Shown here piece by piece: positions 51,419 through 60,866 of a stretch of 64,000 bases of DNA. The stretch spans positions 5,641,001 through 5,705,000 of the forward strand of contig NZ_CP108427.1 of assembly GCF_035982055.1 (NCBI RefSeq), in the 5' to 3' direction. This stretch comes from Streptomyces sp. NBC_01288. Lineage in GTDB: Bacteria; Actinomycetota; Actinomycetes; Streptomycetales; Streptomycetaceae. Every line of letters begins with the position of its first letter. The stretch's first letter is position 1. The translations under genes were made by a program, and so were the position numbers. The notes beneath the pieces were generated by a model. The model was not told the DNA's origin, did no database searches, and saw nothing but the letters and a program-made list of their open reading frames with translations.

Positions 51419-52090
51419 ATGGCGAGGAGAGCGACGGGTGGAGTGAAGGGGGCGCGGCGGCCGGAGGTGCGGTTGCCTGCTCTGGAGGCTTACGGCGGTG
51501 GGGAGTTGGAGCCGGACGGGGACTACGACGGGCTGGAGTTCCGGGACGAGGACTTCGTCGGGCAGGACGGCGGGGGTGCCCGGTTCATGGACTGCGCGCT
51601 GACGGACTGCGCGCTGGACGAGACGCGGCTGCATCACGCGCGGGTGCTGGACTCCGTCCTCACCGGCATACGGGGTGTCGGCACCGACCTCGCGGAGTCG
51701 ACCCTGCGTGACGTCGAGGTGGTCGACGCGCGGATGGGCGGGGTGCAGTTGCACGGTGCGGTTCTGGAGCGGGTGGTGATCCGGGGCGGCAAGATCGATT
51801 ACCTGAACCTGCGCAAGGCGAAGCTGCGGGATGTTGTTTTCGAGGGCTGCGTCCTTGTCGAGCCGGACTTTCTCGATGCTCGGCTGGAGCGCGTCGAGTT
51901 CGTGGACTGTGCGTTGAAGGGGGCGGACTTCACGGGGGTGTCGTTCACGGATGTGGATCTGCGGGGGGCGGTGCAGTTGGAGATCGCGCGGGGGGTGGAG
52001 CGGTTGTCCGGGGCGGTGATCAGCATGGGGCAACTGTTGGATCTGGCGCCGGTGTTGGCTGTGCAGATGGGGATTCGGGTGGAGGGGTGA
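51419..52090 (+). CDS. Pentapeptide repeat protein
   Basis: Start ATG 51419 (MARRATGGVKGARRPEVRLP) gives 223 aa. The region from about residue 40 to 190 has repeats of the A(D/N)LxF-type: LEFRDEDFVGQDGGGARFMD, CALTDCALDETRLHHARVLD, NLRKAKLRDVVFEGCVLVEP, ADFTGVSFTDVDLRGAVQLE. These form a right-handed quadrilateral beta-helix; some members mimic DNA and protect gyrase from quinolones, but most have no known role. It is divergent from the SoxR-regulated gene. Confidence 0.9.
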   Translation: MARRATGGVKGARRPEVRLPALEAYGGGELEPDGDYDGLEFRDEDFVGQDGGGARFMDCALTDCALDETRLHHARVLDSVLTGIRGVGTDLAESTLRDVEVVDARMGGVQLHGAVLERVVIRGGKIDYLNLRKAKLRDVVFEGCVLVEPDFLDARLERVEFVDCALKGADFTGVSFTDVDLRGAVQLEIARGVERLSGAVISMGQLLDLAPVLAVQMGIRVEG

Positions 52091-52120
52091 GGAGGGTTGC
52101 TTCTTGGCCTGGGGTGCCGT

Positions 52121-52197
52121 CATCCAGCCTGTCCGGCGTTTGAGGACGAGGTCCCTTCAGGGCCGATGGGGTCTGGGGGCGCAGCCCCCAGGGACGG
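52121..52197 (+). repeat. Dispersed Streptomyces repeat (CAGCCTGTCCGGCGTTTGAG type)
   Basis: Contains CCTGTCCGGCGTTTGAGGAC and ends in a hairpin GGGGTCTGGGGGCGCAGCCC-CCAG. This sequence type occurs at many intergenic sites in Streptomyces. Confidence 0.65.
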
Positions 52198-52225
52198 CAA
52201 CCCCAGTGCAGGGCAAGAAGGAAGC

Positions 52226-52726
52226 TCAGGGCACCCGGGGAAACCTTGCCTGCAACGTCCAGATCGCCGGGTTCTCGCCGAGGGCATCATGCAGATCAAC
52301 CAGGTCGGCGATCAGATCGTGCAGGAAGTCCCGCGCCTCGCGCCGCAGTTCGGCGTGGGAGAAGGTCAACGCCTCCTCGTCCCGCCGCATCCAGTCCGCC
52401 TCGACATTCACCCACCCGAACCGCCGCTCGAACAGCATCCGGTCGGTGGACTCGGTGAAGTCGAGTTCCGCCCGCTGCGGCCGGGATGCCCGGGACCCCG
52501 CCGGGTCCTGGTCGATCCGCTCCACGATGTCGCACAACGCCCACGCGAAGTCGAGCACCGGTACCCATCCCCAGGCCGTGGACACTTCCCGGTCCGCCTT
52601 GGTGTCGGCGAGGTACACGTCGCCGCAGAACAGGTCGTGCCGCAGCGCGTGGACGTCCGCGCGCCGGTAGTCGGTCTGCGGGGGGTCGGGGAAGCGGTTG
52701 GAGAGGGCGTAGCCGATGTCGAGCAC
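52226..52726 (-). CDS. Conserved hypothetical protein
   Basis: This 166-aa protein (GTG start, VLDIGYALSNRFPDPPQTDY) is mixed alpha/beta, with DYRRADVHALRHDLFCGDVY, WGWVPVLDFAWALCDIVERI and WTLQARFPRVP at the end. The in-frame stretch upstream to the stop at 52772 (SDLPDRDTISY) looks coding but has no start codon, so the N-terminus is possibly damaged or the start is a rare codon. The function is unknown. Confidence 0.7.
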   Translation of the reverse strand: MLDIGYALSNRFPDPPQTDYRRADVHALRHDLFCGDVYLADTKADREVSTAWGWVPVLDFAWALCDIVERIDQDPAGSRASRPQRAELDFTESTDRMLFERRFGWVNVEADWMRRDEEALTFSHAELRREARDFLHDLIADLVDLHDALGENPAIWTLQARFPRVP

Positions 52727-52778
52727 GTAGGAGATGGTGTCACGGTCGGGGAGGTCCGAGGTCGGCCGGAGTCACCCC

Positions 52779-53267
52779 TCAGGACGGCCCCTCACGGTGC
52801 CCCTCATCACGCACCTCACGATGTCCCTCACCAGGCTCAGCGGGACGCTCACCGCCCCCGTCCCGTGCGGCGGCGGCCGCCTCCAGCAGGGCCCAGCCGT
52901 CGACCTCCACCGCCCGCGTCTCTCCCGGCCCCGGCAGCCACCCGCGGGCCGACGCCGCGTCGAGGAGGGCGCGGACGGCGCCGGGTTCGTGGAGGTTGAG
53001 GGAGGCGCCACGGCCGTATCCGACGTCCCCGGAGCCGAAGGGGGCTCCGCCCGGGACGTACCGTTCCGGGCCCGAGGTGAAGACGATCCGCAGCGGACCG
53101 CCCGTGCCGGCCGGCTGCGGAGACAACGTGAGGGTCTGGACGCAGCCCACGGTCCAGCCGGCGTCGTCTCTGGTCGGCCCGGAGGGGGCGTGACGGTGAC
53201 GCAGGCTCCACATGTACGTACGCCCGTCGGCAACGAGTCGGCGCGGTTTCTTCGGAGAGCGGGGCAC
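52779..53267 (-). CDS. Conserved hypothetical protein
   Basis: With GTG start at 53267 (VPRSPKKPRRLVADGRTYMW) this is a 162-aa protein containing VDGRTYxWSLRHRH and GPLRIVFTSGPERYVPGGAP, and a Gly/Glu/Arg-rich tail. It resembles small Streptomyces proteins of no known function. Its frame also runs on to 53489, but that part overlaps the divergent metallopeptidase gene and is not credible. Confidence 0.65.
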   Translation of the reverse strand: MPRSPKKPRRLVADGRTYMWSLRHRHAPSGPTRDDAGWTVGCVQTLTLSPQPAGTGGPLRIVFTSGPERYVPGGAPFGSGDVGYGRGASLNLHEPGAVRALLDAASARGWLPGPGETRAVEVDGWALLEAAAAARDGGGERPAEPGEGHREVRDEGHREGPS

Positions 53268-53346
53268 GGAGCCGAGCGTACGAGGGTCACCGGACTTCGG
53301 GCGGACGGTCCGGGGTGGGAGGCCCCGAACTCGTAGGATCGCGCAC

Positions 53347-54768
53347 GTGTCCCGATCCGTACGCCTTGTTCCCACGGTCACCGCGTGCGCGCTGGCCCTC
53401 GTCCTGACGGCGTGCGGTGGAACAGGGGGCGTACACGGCACCGCCGGCAGCGCGGGCGTGGCCGACCCGTACTTCCCCCAGGCGGGCAACGGCGGCTACG
53501 ACGTGACCCACTACGCGCTGACCCTGGCGTACACCCCCGGCACCTCAACTCCCTTGACCGGTACGGCGACGATCACCGCCCGCGCCACCCGGAACCTCTC
53601 CGCCTACGACCTCGACCTCAAGGGCATGCAGGTCAACTCGCTGACGGTGGACGGCAAGAAGACCTCCTGGACCCGCGCCGGCCAGGAACTGAAAGTCCGC
53701 CCACCTTCCACAGTCCCCCAGGGCAAGACCTTCAGGACGACCGTCCGCTACTCCGGCACCCCCGAGACGATCACCGATCCCGACGGCTCGGAAGAGGGCT
53801 GGCTGCGCACGGCGGACGGGGCGCTGGCCCTCGGTGAACCGACCGGCTCGATGGCGTGGTTCCCCGGCAACGACCACCCCTCCGACAAGGCGACGTACGA
53901 CATCACGATCACCGTCCCGAAGGGCCTACAGGCGGTCTCCAACGGCGAGTTGAGGACAGAGACGACGACCCGGGCGGGCCGTACGACCTACATGTGGCGC
54001 ACCACCCACCCCATGGCGACCTACCTGGCCACGGTGGCGATCGGCCACTACGACATCACCCGCACCAGCACGAAGAACGGCCTCCCCGTGTACGTGGCGG
54101 TGGACCCGCAGGAGGCGGCGGCCAGCCGCGAGGTGCTGGCGGAGATCCCCGAGATCATGGAGTGGGAGGAGTACAACTTCGGCCCGTACCCGTTCTCCTC
54201 CACCGGCGCGATCGTCGACCGCCGCGGCGACGCGGGCTACGCCCTGGAGACCCAGACCCGACCGTTCTTCCCCGGCGCCCCCGACACCGCCACCCTCGTC
54301 CACGAACTCGCCCACCAGTGGTACGGCGACTCCGTCACCCCGAAGACCTGGCGCGACATGTGGCTCAACGAGGGCTTCGCGACCTACGCGGAATGGCTCT
54401 GGTCGGAGGACCACGGCGGCGACACCGCCCAGCAGAGCTTCGACGCCCTCTACAAAGGCACCTACTTCGCCGACAGGTCCGACGACGAGGCGATCTGGTC
54501 CTTCCCTCCGGCCCGCCCCACCTCCGCCGCCCACATCTCCGACAGCCCCGTCTACGAACGCGGCGCGATGGTCCTCCACAAGATCCGCCGGACGGTCGGT
54601 GACGCGCGTTTCTACGACATCATCCAGGGCTGGGCAGCCACCCACCGCTACGGCAACGCCAACACGGCGGACTTCACGGCGTACGTGGAGAAGATGGCGC
54701 CGGGCAAGGACTTCAGCGGAATCTGGAAGGACTGGCTGTACGGGGAGGGAAAGCCGGCTCGCCCTTGA
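53347..54768 (+). CDS. M1 family metallopeptidase, lipoprotein
   Basis: The GTG start at 53347 gives 473 aa beginning VSRSVRLVPTVTACALALVL with lipobox LTAC. It has an N-terminal beta-saddle domain (FPQAGNGGYDVTHYALTLAY), and the gluzincin centre VHELAHQWYGDSVTPKTWRD with HExxH and, 18 residues on, the third zinc ligand in WLNEGFATYAEWLW. The exopeptidase GxMEN-like motif is replaced by GDAGYALETQ. The C-terminal helical domain of aminopeptidase N is short, as in secreted Streptomyces M1 proteins. It probably trims peptides outside the cell. Confidence 0.9.
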   Translation: MSRSVRLVPTVTACALALVLTACGGTGGVHGTAGSAGVADPYFPQAGNGGYDVTHYALTLAYTPGTSTPLTGTATITARATRNLSAYDLDLKGMQVNSLTVDGKKTSWTRAGQELKVRPPSTVPQGKTFRTTVRYSGTPETITDPDGSEEGWLRTADGALALGEPTGSMAWFPGNDHPSDKATYDITITVPKGLQAVSNGELRTETTTRAGRTTYMWRTTHPMATYLATVAIGHYDITRTSTKNGLPVYVAVDPQEAAASREVLAEIPEIMEWEEYNFGPYPFSSTGAIVDRRGDAGYALETQTRPFFPGAPDTATLVHELAHQWYGDSVTPKTWRDMWLNEGFATYAEWLWSEDHGGDTAQQSFDALYKGTYFADRSDDEAIWSFPPARPTSAAHISDSPVYERGAMVLHKIRRTVGDARFYDIIQGWAATHRYGNANTADFTAYVEKMAPGKDFSGIWKDWLYGEGKPARP

Positions 54769-54825
54769 CCGGCCTGTCCTTGACCGGCCTGTCCTTGACC
54801 GAGCCGGAATCCGGTGACCCCTACA

Positions 54826-55476
54826 TCAGCTGGCGTCGTTCGCGCCCGGCTCGTCGTATGTCTTCATCGCGACGGTGAGCAGGGCGAGTTGAAGGCCGAG
54901 GTCGTAGGGGACACGTTCGCCGGAGACGAGGCGGTCGATGCCCCGTTCCACCGTGGCGTCGATCTCGTCCCGAGCGGCTTCGACGATCTCGCGGAACAGC
55001 AGTGAGGACATGTGCCGGTCGAACTGGACCCGGTCCGTGAGGGAGAGCAGGGCGCGCGCCGCCGCGATCCGCAACTCGGCGGTGCCCCGTTCGTCGACCA
55101 TGTCCGGACTGGCCCCGACCGCGTCGGCGAGCCGGCCGAAGGTGTCGTCCTGGCCGAAGAACCGGTCGGCGGACCGGCCGTGCCAGACCACGTCGTCAGG
55201 GCCGGCGGCGGCCTGGAGGACGGTGTCGTAGCCGAGCGGATCGGCCCAGCTGGTGAGTGCGCGGCAGGCGAGGAGACGGCCGGCGGGGTCGGCGGCCCGG
55301 TCCTGGAGAATCGCGATCGGGCCGGGGGCGCGTTCCAGACAGCCGTCGTCGTCCAGGGCGTCGGCGATCACGTCGTCGGGCTCCGCGGGGTTGCCGTCGA
55401 AGTCGGTGTGGAGCAGGGCGCGTGGCCGGGGGTCCGGCTGCCGACGGCCTGTGGTGTCCGGTGCGAGGTCATCCAT
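54826..55476 (-). CDS. Conserved hypothetical protein, helical C-terminal half
   Basis: A 216-aa acidic protein (MDDLAPDTTGRRQPDPRPRA) with LLACRALTSWADPLGYDTVL and a helical C-terminal half (EIVEAARDEIDATVERGIDR). The start overlaps the end of the GNAT-Nudix gene by 8 bp, so both are in one operon. The family was not recognised. Confidence 0.75.
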   Translation of the reverse strand: MDDLAPDTTGRRQPDPRPRALLHTDFDGNPAEPDDVIADALDDDGCLERAPGPIAILQDRAADPAGRLLACRALTSWADPLGYDTVLQAAAGPDDVVWHGRSADRFFGQDDTFGRLADAVGASPDMVDERGTAELRIAAARALLSLTDRVQFDRHMSSLLFREIVEAARDEIDATVERGIDRLVSGERVPYDLGLQLALLTVAMKTYDEPGANDAS

Positions 55477-56452
55477 TCCCCGCTTCCCCTCCCGCCCTCT
55501 CTTCCGGCCCTTCCTCCAACTCGTCGAGCAGTCCGGCGAGTTCGGGCAGCCAGCCGAGCTCGGTCGCCCCGTGCAGCTCCTCCCGTGTCCACCATCGCCA
55601 GGCGAGGATGCCGTCCTCGGCGTGGGCGGTGGCGAGGTCGGGGCCGGTGGGTTCGCGGTGGGGGCCGTGGGTGACGTAGATGTGCTCGTGTTGCCGGATG
55701 TGGGTGTCGGCGCGGGTGAAGTCGCGTTCCCGGGTGCAGAGGAGGGGGCCGGTGGTCAGGTCGGTCCAGCCGGTCTCCTCGCGCAGTTCGCGCAGGGCGC
55801 CCTCGCGGGGGGTCTCGTCCCCCTCGATGCCGCCGCCGGGCAGGGCCCAGAAGGTGCCGTTCGCGGAGTCGTCGTGCAGGAAGAGGAATACGGAGCCCGA
55901 GGGGTCGAGCACGGCGATGCGGGCGGCGCGGCGGAGTTTGCGGAGCCGCTTGCGCAACACGGCGCAGGGGCGGCCGAGTTGGCGGTCCCGGCGGTGGTCG
56001 ATGACGTCGTAGCCGAGGGCGGTCCAGAAGGCGACGCCGTCGGGGTTGTTGTCAAGGACGGCCAGGCGTATGGCGGTTCGGCCGGCCGCGCGGAGACGGT
56101 CCTCGACGAGGGACGCCAACTGCCGTCCGTGTCCCTGCTGTTGCCGCGTGGCGTCGATCATCAGCAGGCCGATCCAGGGGTCCTCGTCGTCCGGGTCGGG
56201 ATGCGTCCCGAGGGTGATCGCGATCCCGACGAGCCGTCCGGCGCTGCGGGCGAGGAGGACTTCCGTGTCCGGGTCGGCGAGTTCGTCGGCCAGCGCGGTC
56301 GCGACCTGCTCGGGGCGGATGTCCTCCGGGTCCGGGAAGTCACCGCTCAGGGCGTGGAACGCGTGGTTCGAGGCGTAGAGGGCGGTCAGCTCGGTGAGCA
56401 GCTCGCCGGGGAGCGCGCCGGCCTCGGTCGGCGTGAGCGGTTCGAGGAACAT
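55469..56452 (-). CDS. GNAT acetyltransferase-Nudix hydrolase fusion
   Basis: This 327-aa protein joins two enzymes. Residues about 1-165 are a GNAT domain with MIDATRQQQGHGRQLASLVE and AIRLAVLDNNPDGVAFWTAL. Residues about 180-310 are a Nudix domain with the box GGGIEGDETPREGALRELRE followed by ETGW, and a tail rich in Glu. Nudix enzymes cleave nucleoside diphosphates linked to X; GNATs acetylate amines. No frameshift is seen at the join, so the fusion is genuine. It overlaps the next gene by 8 bp. Confidence 0.9.
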   Translation of the reverse strand: MFLEPLTPTEAGALPGELLTELTALYASNHAFHALSGDFPDPEDIRPEQVATALADELADPDTEVLLARSAGRLVGIAITLGTHPDPDDEDPWIGLLMIDATRQQQGHGRQLASLVEDRLRAAGRTAIRLAVLDNNPDGVAFWTALGYDVIDHRRDRQLGRPCAVLRKRLRKLRRAARIAVLDPSGSVFLFLHDDSANGTFWALPGGGIEGDETPREGALRELREETGWTDLTTGPLLCTRERDFTRADTHIRQHEHIYVTHGPHREPTGPDLATAHAEDGILAWRWWTREELHGATELGWLPELAGLLDELEEGPEERAGGEAGNG

Positions 56453-56594
56453 GGGGGCACGCTAGCGGCCGGAGGCTCGGCCGGGCTCGAACCAGATCTG
56501 TTGGGCGGGGTGCCGGGTGCGGTGGCGCCGTCGTGCGGAGCGCGTGCGTGTGCAGAGCTGGAACGACCAGCTCTGCACACGAGGAGAGGCCGGG

Positions 56595-56978
56595 TCAGCA
56601 GGCGTCGATGCGGTCGACGTAGGGCGACAGGATGCCGGTGATGGAGTCGGACCGGAACTTGTAGTCCTGCTTGCCCTTCGCGAGCTGGATGCAGCCGCTG
56701 TCGTGTCCGTAGACCATGATGACCTTGACTCGCGCGCCGGTGCCGCAGTTGTTGTCGAGGTAGACGTTGGTGTAGTAGCCCGTGAGCGCGTTGCCGTTCC
56801 TGTACTGGCTGAACGAGACGCAGTTGGGCGCCGGGGTCAGCGGAGTCGCCGTCGGTGATGCCTGGACCTGGCTGTGGTCGGCCTGCGCCGGCGCGGCGGC
56901 GGCGGTGCCGCCGAACGCGAGTACGGCAGCCGGGACGGCGAGGATTCCCGCCAGTACGCGTAAGGGCTTCGTTCGCAT
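56595..56978 (-). CDS. Secreted protein with four cysteines
   Basis: The 127-aa protein starts MRTKPLRVLAGILAVPAAVL with a signal peptide ending near GTAAAAPAQA. The mature part of about 95 residues has four Cys (APNCVSFSQYRNGNALTGYY, DNNCGTGARVK, DSGCIQLAKG, RIDAC), likely two disulfides, reminiscent of small secreted inhibitors of Streptomyces, but no family was identified. It lies upstream of, and divergent from, a two-component pair. Confidence 0.75.
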   Translation of the reverse strand: MRTKPLRVLAGILAVPAAVLAFGGTAAAAPAQADHSQVQASPTATPLTPAPNCVSFSQYRNGNALTGYYTNVYLDNNCGTGARVKVIMVYGHDSGCIQLAKGKQDYKFRSDSITGILSPYVDRIDAC

Positions 56979-57186
56979 GGATGACCTTCCGATCTCTCAG
57001 GGACGTCTGCGTGGTCCGGACCGCGTCTGCTCGCAACCCACGGGCCCCCGGCGAGATCTCCCCCCTGAAGCCGATCTCGCCGGGGACCCGTGGGACAGAA
57101 CGATGGCAGGACGGGACTGAGGGGACTCTGAAGGTTCCTGAGGGCCTTTCAGGTTCCCCTCAGCCGCCGGCGGCGATGCTGGGGTG

Positions 57187-57873
57187 ATGCGAATACTGGT
57201 GGTGGAGGACGACCGGCGGATGGCGGAACTGCTGCGCCGGGGCCTGGTCGGTGAGGGGTACGCGGTCGATGTGGGGCACGACGGGCGCCGAGGTCTGGAG
57301 CTGGCGCTGGAGAACCCCTATGACGCGGTGGTGCTGGACGTGATGCTGCCGTACGTGAACGGCTACCGGGTCTGTGCGCGGCTGCGGGAAGCGGGGCGGT
57401 GGATGCCGGTGCTGATGCTGACGGCCAAGGACGGCGAGTACGACCAGGCGGAAGGCCTGGACACCGGCGCCGACGACTACGTCGTCAAGCCGTTCTCCTT
57501 CATCGCGCTGGCCGCCCGGTTACGGGCCCTCATCCGCCGCGGCCGACCCGAGCGGCCGGCGGTGCTGCACATCGGCGACCTCGAAGTCGACCCGGCCTCC
57601 CACGGGTGCCACCGTGGAACGGTCCCCATCGCGTTGACGGCCCGCGAGTTCGCCGTCCTGGAATACCTGGCCCAGCGCGGCGGCGAGACCGTCTCCAAGT
57701 GCGAGATCCTCGAACACGTCTGGGACGACCGCTTCGACAGCGACGTCAACCTCGTCGAGGTCTACGTCAGTTCCCTGCGCCGCAAGATCGACGCACCGTT
57801 CGGCCGGCAGACCATCCGTACCGTCCGCGGCGCCGGCTACCGCCTCGACCCGGCATACGGGGGCCGGCCATGA
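57187..57873 (+). CDS. OmpR family response regulator
   Basis: This 228-aa protein begins MRILVVEDDRRMAELLRRGL with receiver Asp in VVLDVMLPYVNGYRV, switch LMLTAKDGEYDQAEGLDTGA, VVKPFSFIALAARL, and a winged-helix effector (IALTAREFAVLEYLAQRGGE ... VEVYVSSLRRKIDAPFGRQT). It overlaps the sensor kinase start by 4 bp. The signal and target genes are unknown; the small secreted protein gene 209 bp upstream on the other strand is a possible target. Confidence 0.93.
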   Translation: MRILVVEDDRRMAELLRRGLVGEGYAVDVGHDGRRGLELALENPYDAVVLDVMLPYVNGYRVCARLREAGRWMPVLMLTAKDGEYDQAEGLDTGADDYVVKPFSFIALAARLRALIRRGRPERPAVLHIGDLEVDPASHGCHRGTVPIALTAREFAVLEYLAQRGGETVSKCEILEHVWDDRFDSDVNLVEVYVSSLRRKIDAPFGRQTIRTVRGAGYRLDPAYGGRP

Positions 57874-59315
57874 CACCGGCCGGTGTACGACTCCTGCTGC
57901 GCCGCCTGCGACCGGCCACCATCCGTATGCGACTGGCCGTCCTGGCCGCCGTCATCACCTTCGTCCCGCTCACCGCGGCCGCGATACCCATCGCGCGCAC
58001 GGAGCGCACCGCCCAGATGCAGAACGCCGACCACAAGGCGGCCAGGATGAGCCCGGTCATCGACACGATGATCAACGGTCTCAGCGGCGGGAACCCACCC
58101 GACTGCACCCGGTTCTTCCAGCCGGCTCAACAGGCCGAGTACAAGGACATCAGCCTGTGCCGCCCTACGAAGAAGACGCGTGCGAGTCAGGGGAAGTTGT
58201 CACTGATCCCGTGGACCGACCCGGTTCGCGGGCCCGTACCCATCCGCCAGATCATCTACCGCACCTATGTGCACGCGGGTGTCGAGGACGTCGCCGTCAC
58301 CCAGTCCCTCGAGGCCGAACAGGCCCGTCTGAACACGATCGTCCGGCTCCTCATCGGCGGCATCGCGGGCATGACGCTGGTGGTGTCGGGCACGACCTGG
58401 TTCGCCGCCGGCCGGGTACTGCGCCCGGTCGAGGCCATCCGCGCCGATTTCGCCGACCTGAGCGCACACCACCTCGACCGACGTGTCCCGGTTCCGCGCT
58501 CCGGCAACGAGATCTCCCGCCTGGCCGTGACCATGAACTCCACGCTCGACCGCCTGCAAGGAGTCGTCGAACAGCAGCGTCAGTTCACCGCTGACGCCTC
58601 CCACGAACTGCGCACACCACTGGCCTGTCTCCGCACAGAACTCGAACTCGCCCTGAACCACCCCGACACCGCCGACTGGCCCCTTGTCGTGCACGCCGCC
58701 CACGACGACACCCTGCGCCTACAGGCCCTCACCAGCGACCTGCTGCTCCTCGCCCGGCTGGACGCCGGACACGCCGACCCGCCGCCGAACCCGCCGTTCG
58801 ACCTGACCGAGCTCGTCCGCGGCGAGACCAGCCGCAGGAGGCTGCCGCCCCACCTCACCCTGACCGCCCTCATCCACCCCGCGCCGATCCCCGTACTCGG
58901 TCATCAGGCGCTCCTGGCCCGTGTACTCGGCAACCTCCTCGACAACGCCGAACGCCACGCCGTCGGCACCGTCACGGTCCGCCTCACCCGCGACGCCGAA
59001 CACGGGCGAGCCGTCCTTGAGGTCCTCGACGACGGCCCGGGCATACCCCCGGAACACCACCAGAGGATCTTCGAACGCTTCAGCCGCCTCGACGACGCCC
59101 GCGCCCGCGACGAAGGCGGCGCGGGGCTGGGGCTCGCCATCGCCGAACGCATCGCCACCGCGCATCACGGCACACTGGCCATCGTCCCGAGCCTCCAGGG
59201 CGCCCACTTCCTCCTGCGCCTCCCCACAGGAACTCCTCCGGAGCGGGAGCCGTTGAACACAGCGACGTCTTCCGGCCCCACGGATTCCGGCCCCACAGAG
59301 GCGAGGTGGACTTGA
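57870..59315 (+). CDS. Sensor histidine kinase
   Basis: The ATG at 57870 overlapping the regulator's stop gives 481 aa (MTPAGVRLLLRRLRPATIRM). Topology: one helix (LAVLAAVITFVPLTAAAIPI), an extracellular sensor of about 115 residues with two Cys (NPPDCTRFFQ, ISLCRPTKK), a second helix (IVRLLIGGIAGMTLVVSGTT), HAMP linker, phosphoacceptor helix QFTADASHELRTPLACLRTE, N box LGNLLDNAERHA and G boxes VLDDGPGIPPEHHQRIFERF and GGAGLGLAIAERI. It forms the cognate pair with the preceding regulator. Confidence 0.93.
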   Translation: MTPAGVRLLLRRLRPATIRMRLAVLAAVITFVPLTAAAIPIARTERTAQMQNADHKAARMSPVIDTMINGLSGGNPPDCTRFFQPAQQAEYKDISLCRPTKKTRASQGKLSLIPWTDPVRGPVPIRQIIYRTYVHAGVEDVAVTQSLEAEQARLNTIVRLLIGGIAGMTLVVSGTTWFAAGRVLRPVEAIRADFADLSAHHLDRRVPVPRSGNEISRLAVTMNSTLDRLQGVVEQQRQFTADASHELRTPLACLRTELELALNHPDTADWPLVVHAAHDDTLRLQALTSDLLLLARLDAGHADPPPNPPFDLTELVRGETSRRRLPPHLTLTALIHPAPIPVLGHQALLARVLGNLLDNAERHAVGTVTVRLTRDAEHGRAVLEVLDDGPGIPPEHHQRIFERFSRLDDARARDEGGAGLGLAIAERIATAHHGTLAIVPSLQGAHFLLRLPTGTPPEREPLNTATSSGPTDSGPTEARWT

Positions 59316-59380
59316 ACGGACACCGAGACGTGAGGCCCGCTCCGGTTCGGGACGACTCGACGGTCCCCCGTCACGGCGCC

Positions 59381-60634
59381 TTATCGAAAAGGGATGTTGA
59401 GCCAAGGGCTCCCGGGATCGGACATCAGAATCCGGTGCGCCGAGACCATGTCCTGGTACCAGTCGCCGAACTCCTCCTCGTCGAAGTGCAGACAGCGGCC
59501 CAGGATGTAGCCCGTGGAGAAGTCGGCCCAGGAGCGGTGGGCGAGGGCGGCGGCCCGGCCGGCGCGGACGACGGCCGACTCCGTCTCCTGGAGGGTGGCG
59601 AAGCGGGCGCCCAGGCCCCAGCGGGCCATCTTCGAGGCTCGGCCCAGGTCCCAGGCCTCCACCGAGGTGACGTGGCGGTTCTCGGCGAGGATGCCGTCCG
59701 CCCGCATGCGGGCCTCGTAGCGGGTGATGCGGCCGATCAGCCGTTGTACGCCCTCGATGCGGGCCTCGGTCTCCGACGCCGGGCGCGGGTCCGTCTTCGT
59801 CACGCCGTCCTCCGTGATCACCGTGGAGCCTTCCGAGTTGGCTCGGATGACGGTGGCCACGGCCTGGCGCCAGTAGCCCGTGTCCACGTGGCCGCCGAAG
59901 TCGCGGGCGATCGTGCGGCGCAGGCTCAGCGCGAACTCCCATACGGAGCTGGACGCTTCGCAGGCGAGCAGGTTGCGCAGGTGGTGCTGCCACTCGGCGC
60001 GGGTGGTGATGCCCCACCACTCGCGCAGCCGCCGGCGCTCACCGTCGTAGCCGCTGCCGTGCCAGGCCACCGCGTTCCACAGGGAGCCGTTGCTGACGCA
60101 GAGGAGGGCTCCGCAGGCCAGGCCGTGGGCCACGGGGCCGTGGAGCACGCCGCCGACGTGGAGCGCGCGCAGCCGCATGGAGGTGTCGGGGGCGCCGATG
60201 CGTTCCGCCGCGCGTGACCAGTCCGTCGTGCCCGGTGGGCCGTAGGGGAGGGCCAGTTCGCAGGGGGTGCCGGGGTTGACGAGGAGGGTGGGCGGGCAGC
60301 GCGGGTTCCAGGCGTCCGCTATCCCGCGCAGCGAGGCGCGGGAGTACACCAGGTCGGGGCGGGGCGCGGGCAGCATGCCGTCCGTGAAGAGTTCCCAGCG
60401 TTCCGCGCCGGTGCGGGGGTCGCGGGCGAACGTGCGGTGCGTACGGTCCGGTTGGGCGTCGTAGGACTCGCGCGACATCACGTAGTAGAGGCGGACCCGG
60501 GCCAGTGCGTCGTAGTACGCGGGCCGGTCGCCGCGCGCTCTCGCCTCGGCCAGTGCGCGTTCCGTCTCGGTCGGCGGGGTCCATGCGGGAGGTGGGGGAG
60601 GCCCGAAACCGGCGGGGGACGGTCCGAACGACAT
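59381..60634 (-). CDS. DUF1266 domain protein
   Basis: Start ATG 60634 (MSFGPSPAGFGPPPPPAWTP) gives 417 aa. After a Pro-rich N-terminus comes a segment with LARVRLYYVMSRESYDAQPD, then the DUF1266 domain, which begins near NGSLWNAVAWHGSGYDGERR, with REWWGITTRAEWQHHLRNLL and SWADFSTGYILGRCLHFDEE. The family has unknown function. In S. coelicolor it lies next to a TerD gene as here. Confidence 0.88.
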   Translation of the reverse strand: MSFGPSPAGFGPPPPPAWTPPTETERALAEARARGDRPAYYDALARVRLYYVMSRESYDAQPDRTHRTFARDPRTGAERWELFTDGMLPAPRPDLVYSRASLRGIADAWNPRCPPTLLVNPGTPCELALPYGPPGTTDWSRAAERIGAPDTSMRLRALHVGGVLHGPVAHGLACGALLCVSNGSLWNAVAWHGSGYDGERRRLREWWGITTRAEWQHHLRNLLACEASSSVWEFALSLRRTIARDFGGHVDTGYWRQAVATVIRANSEGSTVITEDGVTKTDPRPASETEARIEGVQRLIGRITRYEARMRADGILAENRHVTSVEAWDLGRASKMARWGLGARFATLQETESAVVRAGRAAALAHRSWADFSTGYILGRCLHFDEEEFGDWYQDMVSAHRILMSDPGSPWLNIPFR

Positions 60635-60866
60635 AGGGCTCGCTGTCCTTCCAGGGGCCAACGACTGTTGATCCCGGCACATTGCCATACGCGGCTGAGA
60701 CACCCCTGTGCGGCCCCCGCGCCCTGTTCCCTCAACTCCCGGCGCCCGGTGCCGCGTTCCCCAACTCCCGGTCCCCGGGCTCCCGTTCCCGCACATGCCG
60801 AGGCCCCCGGCCGCAACCGCGGCCAGGGGCCCTCACACACGGCACCACGTACCAACGCGGTGAACG

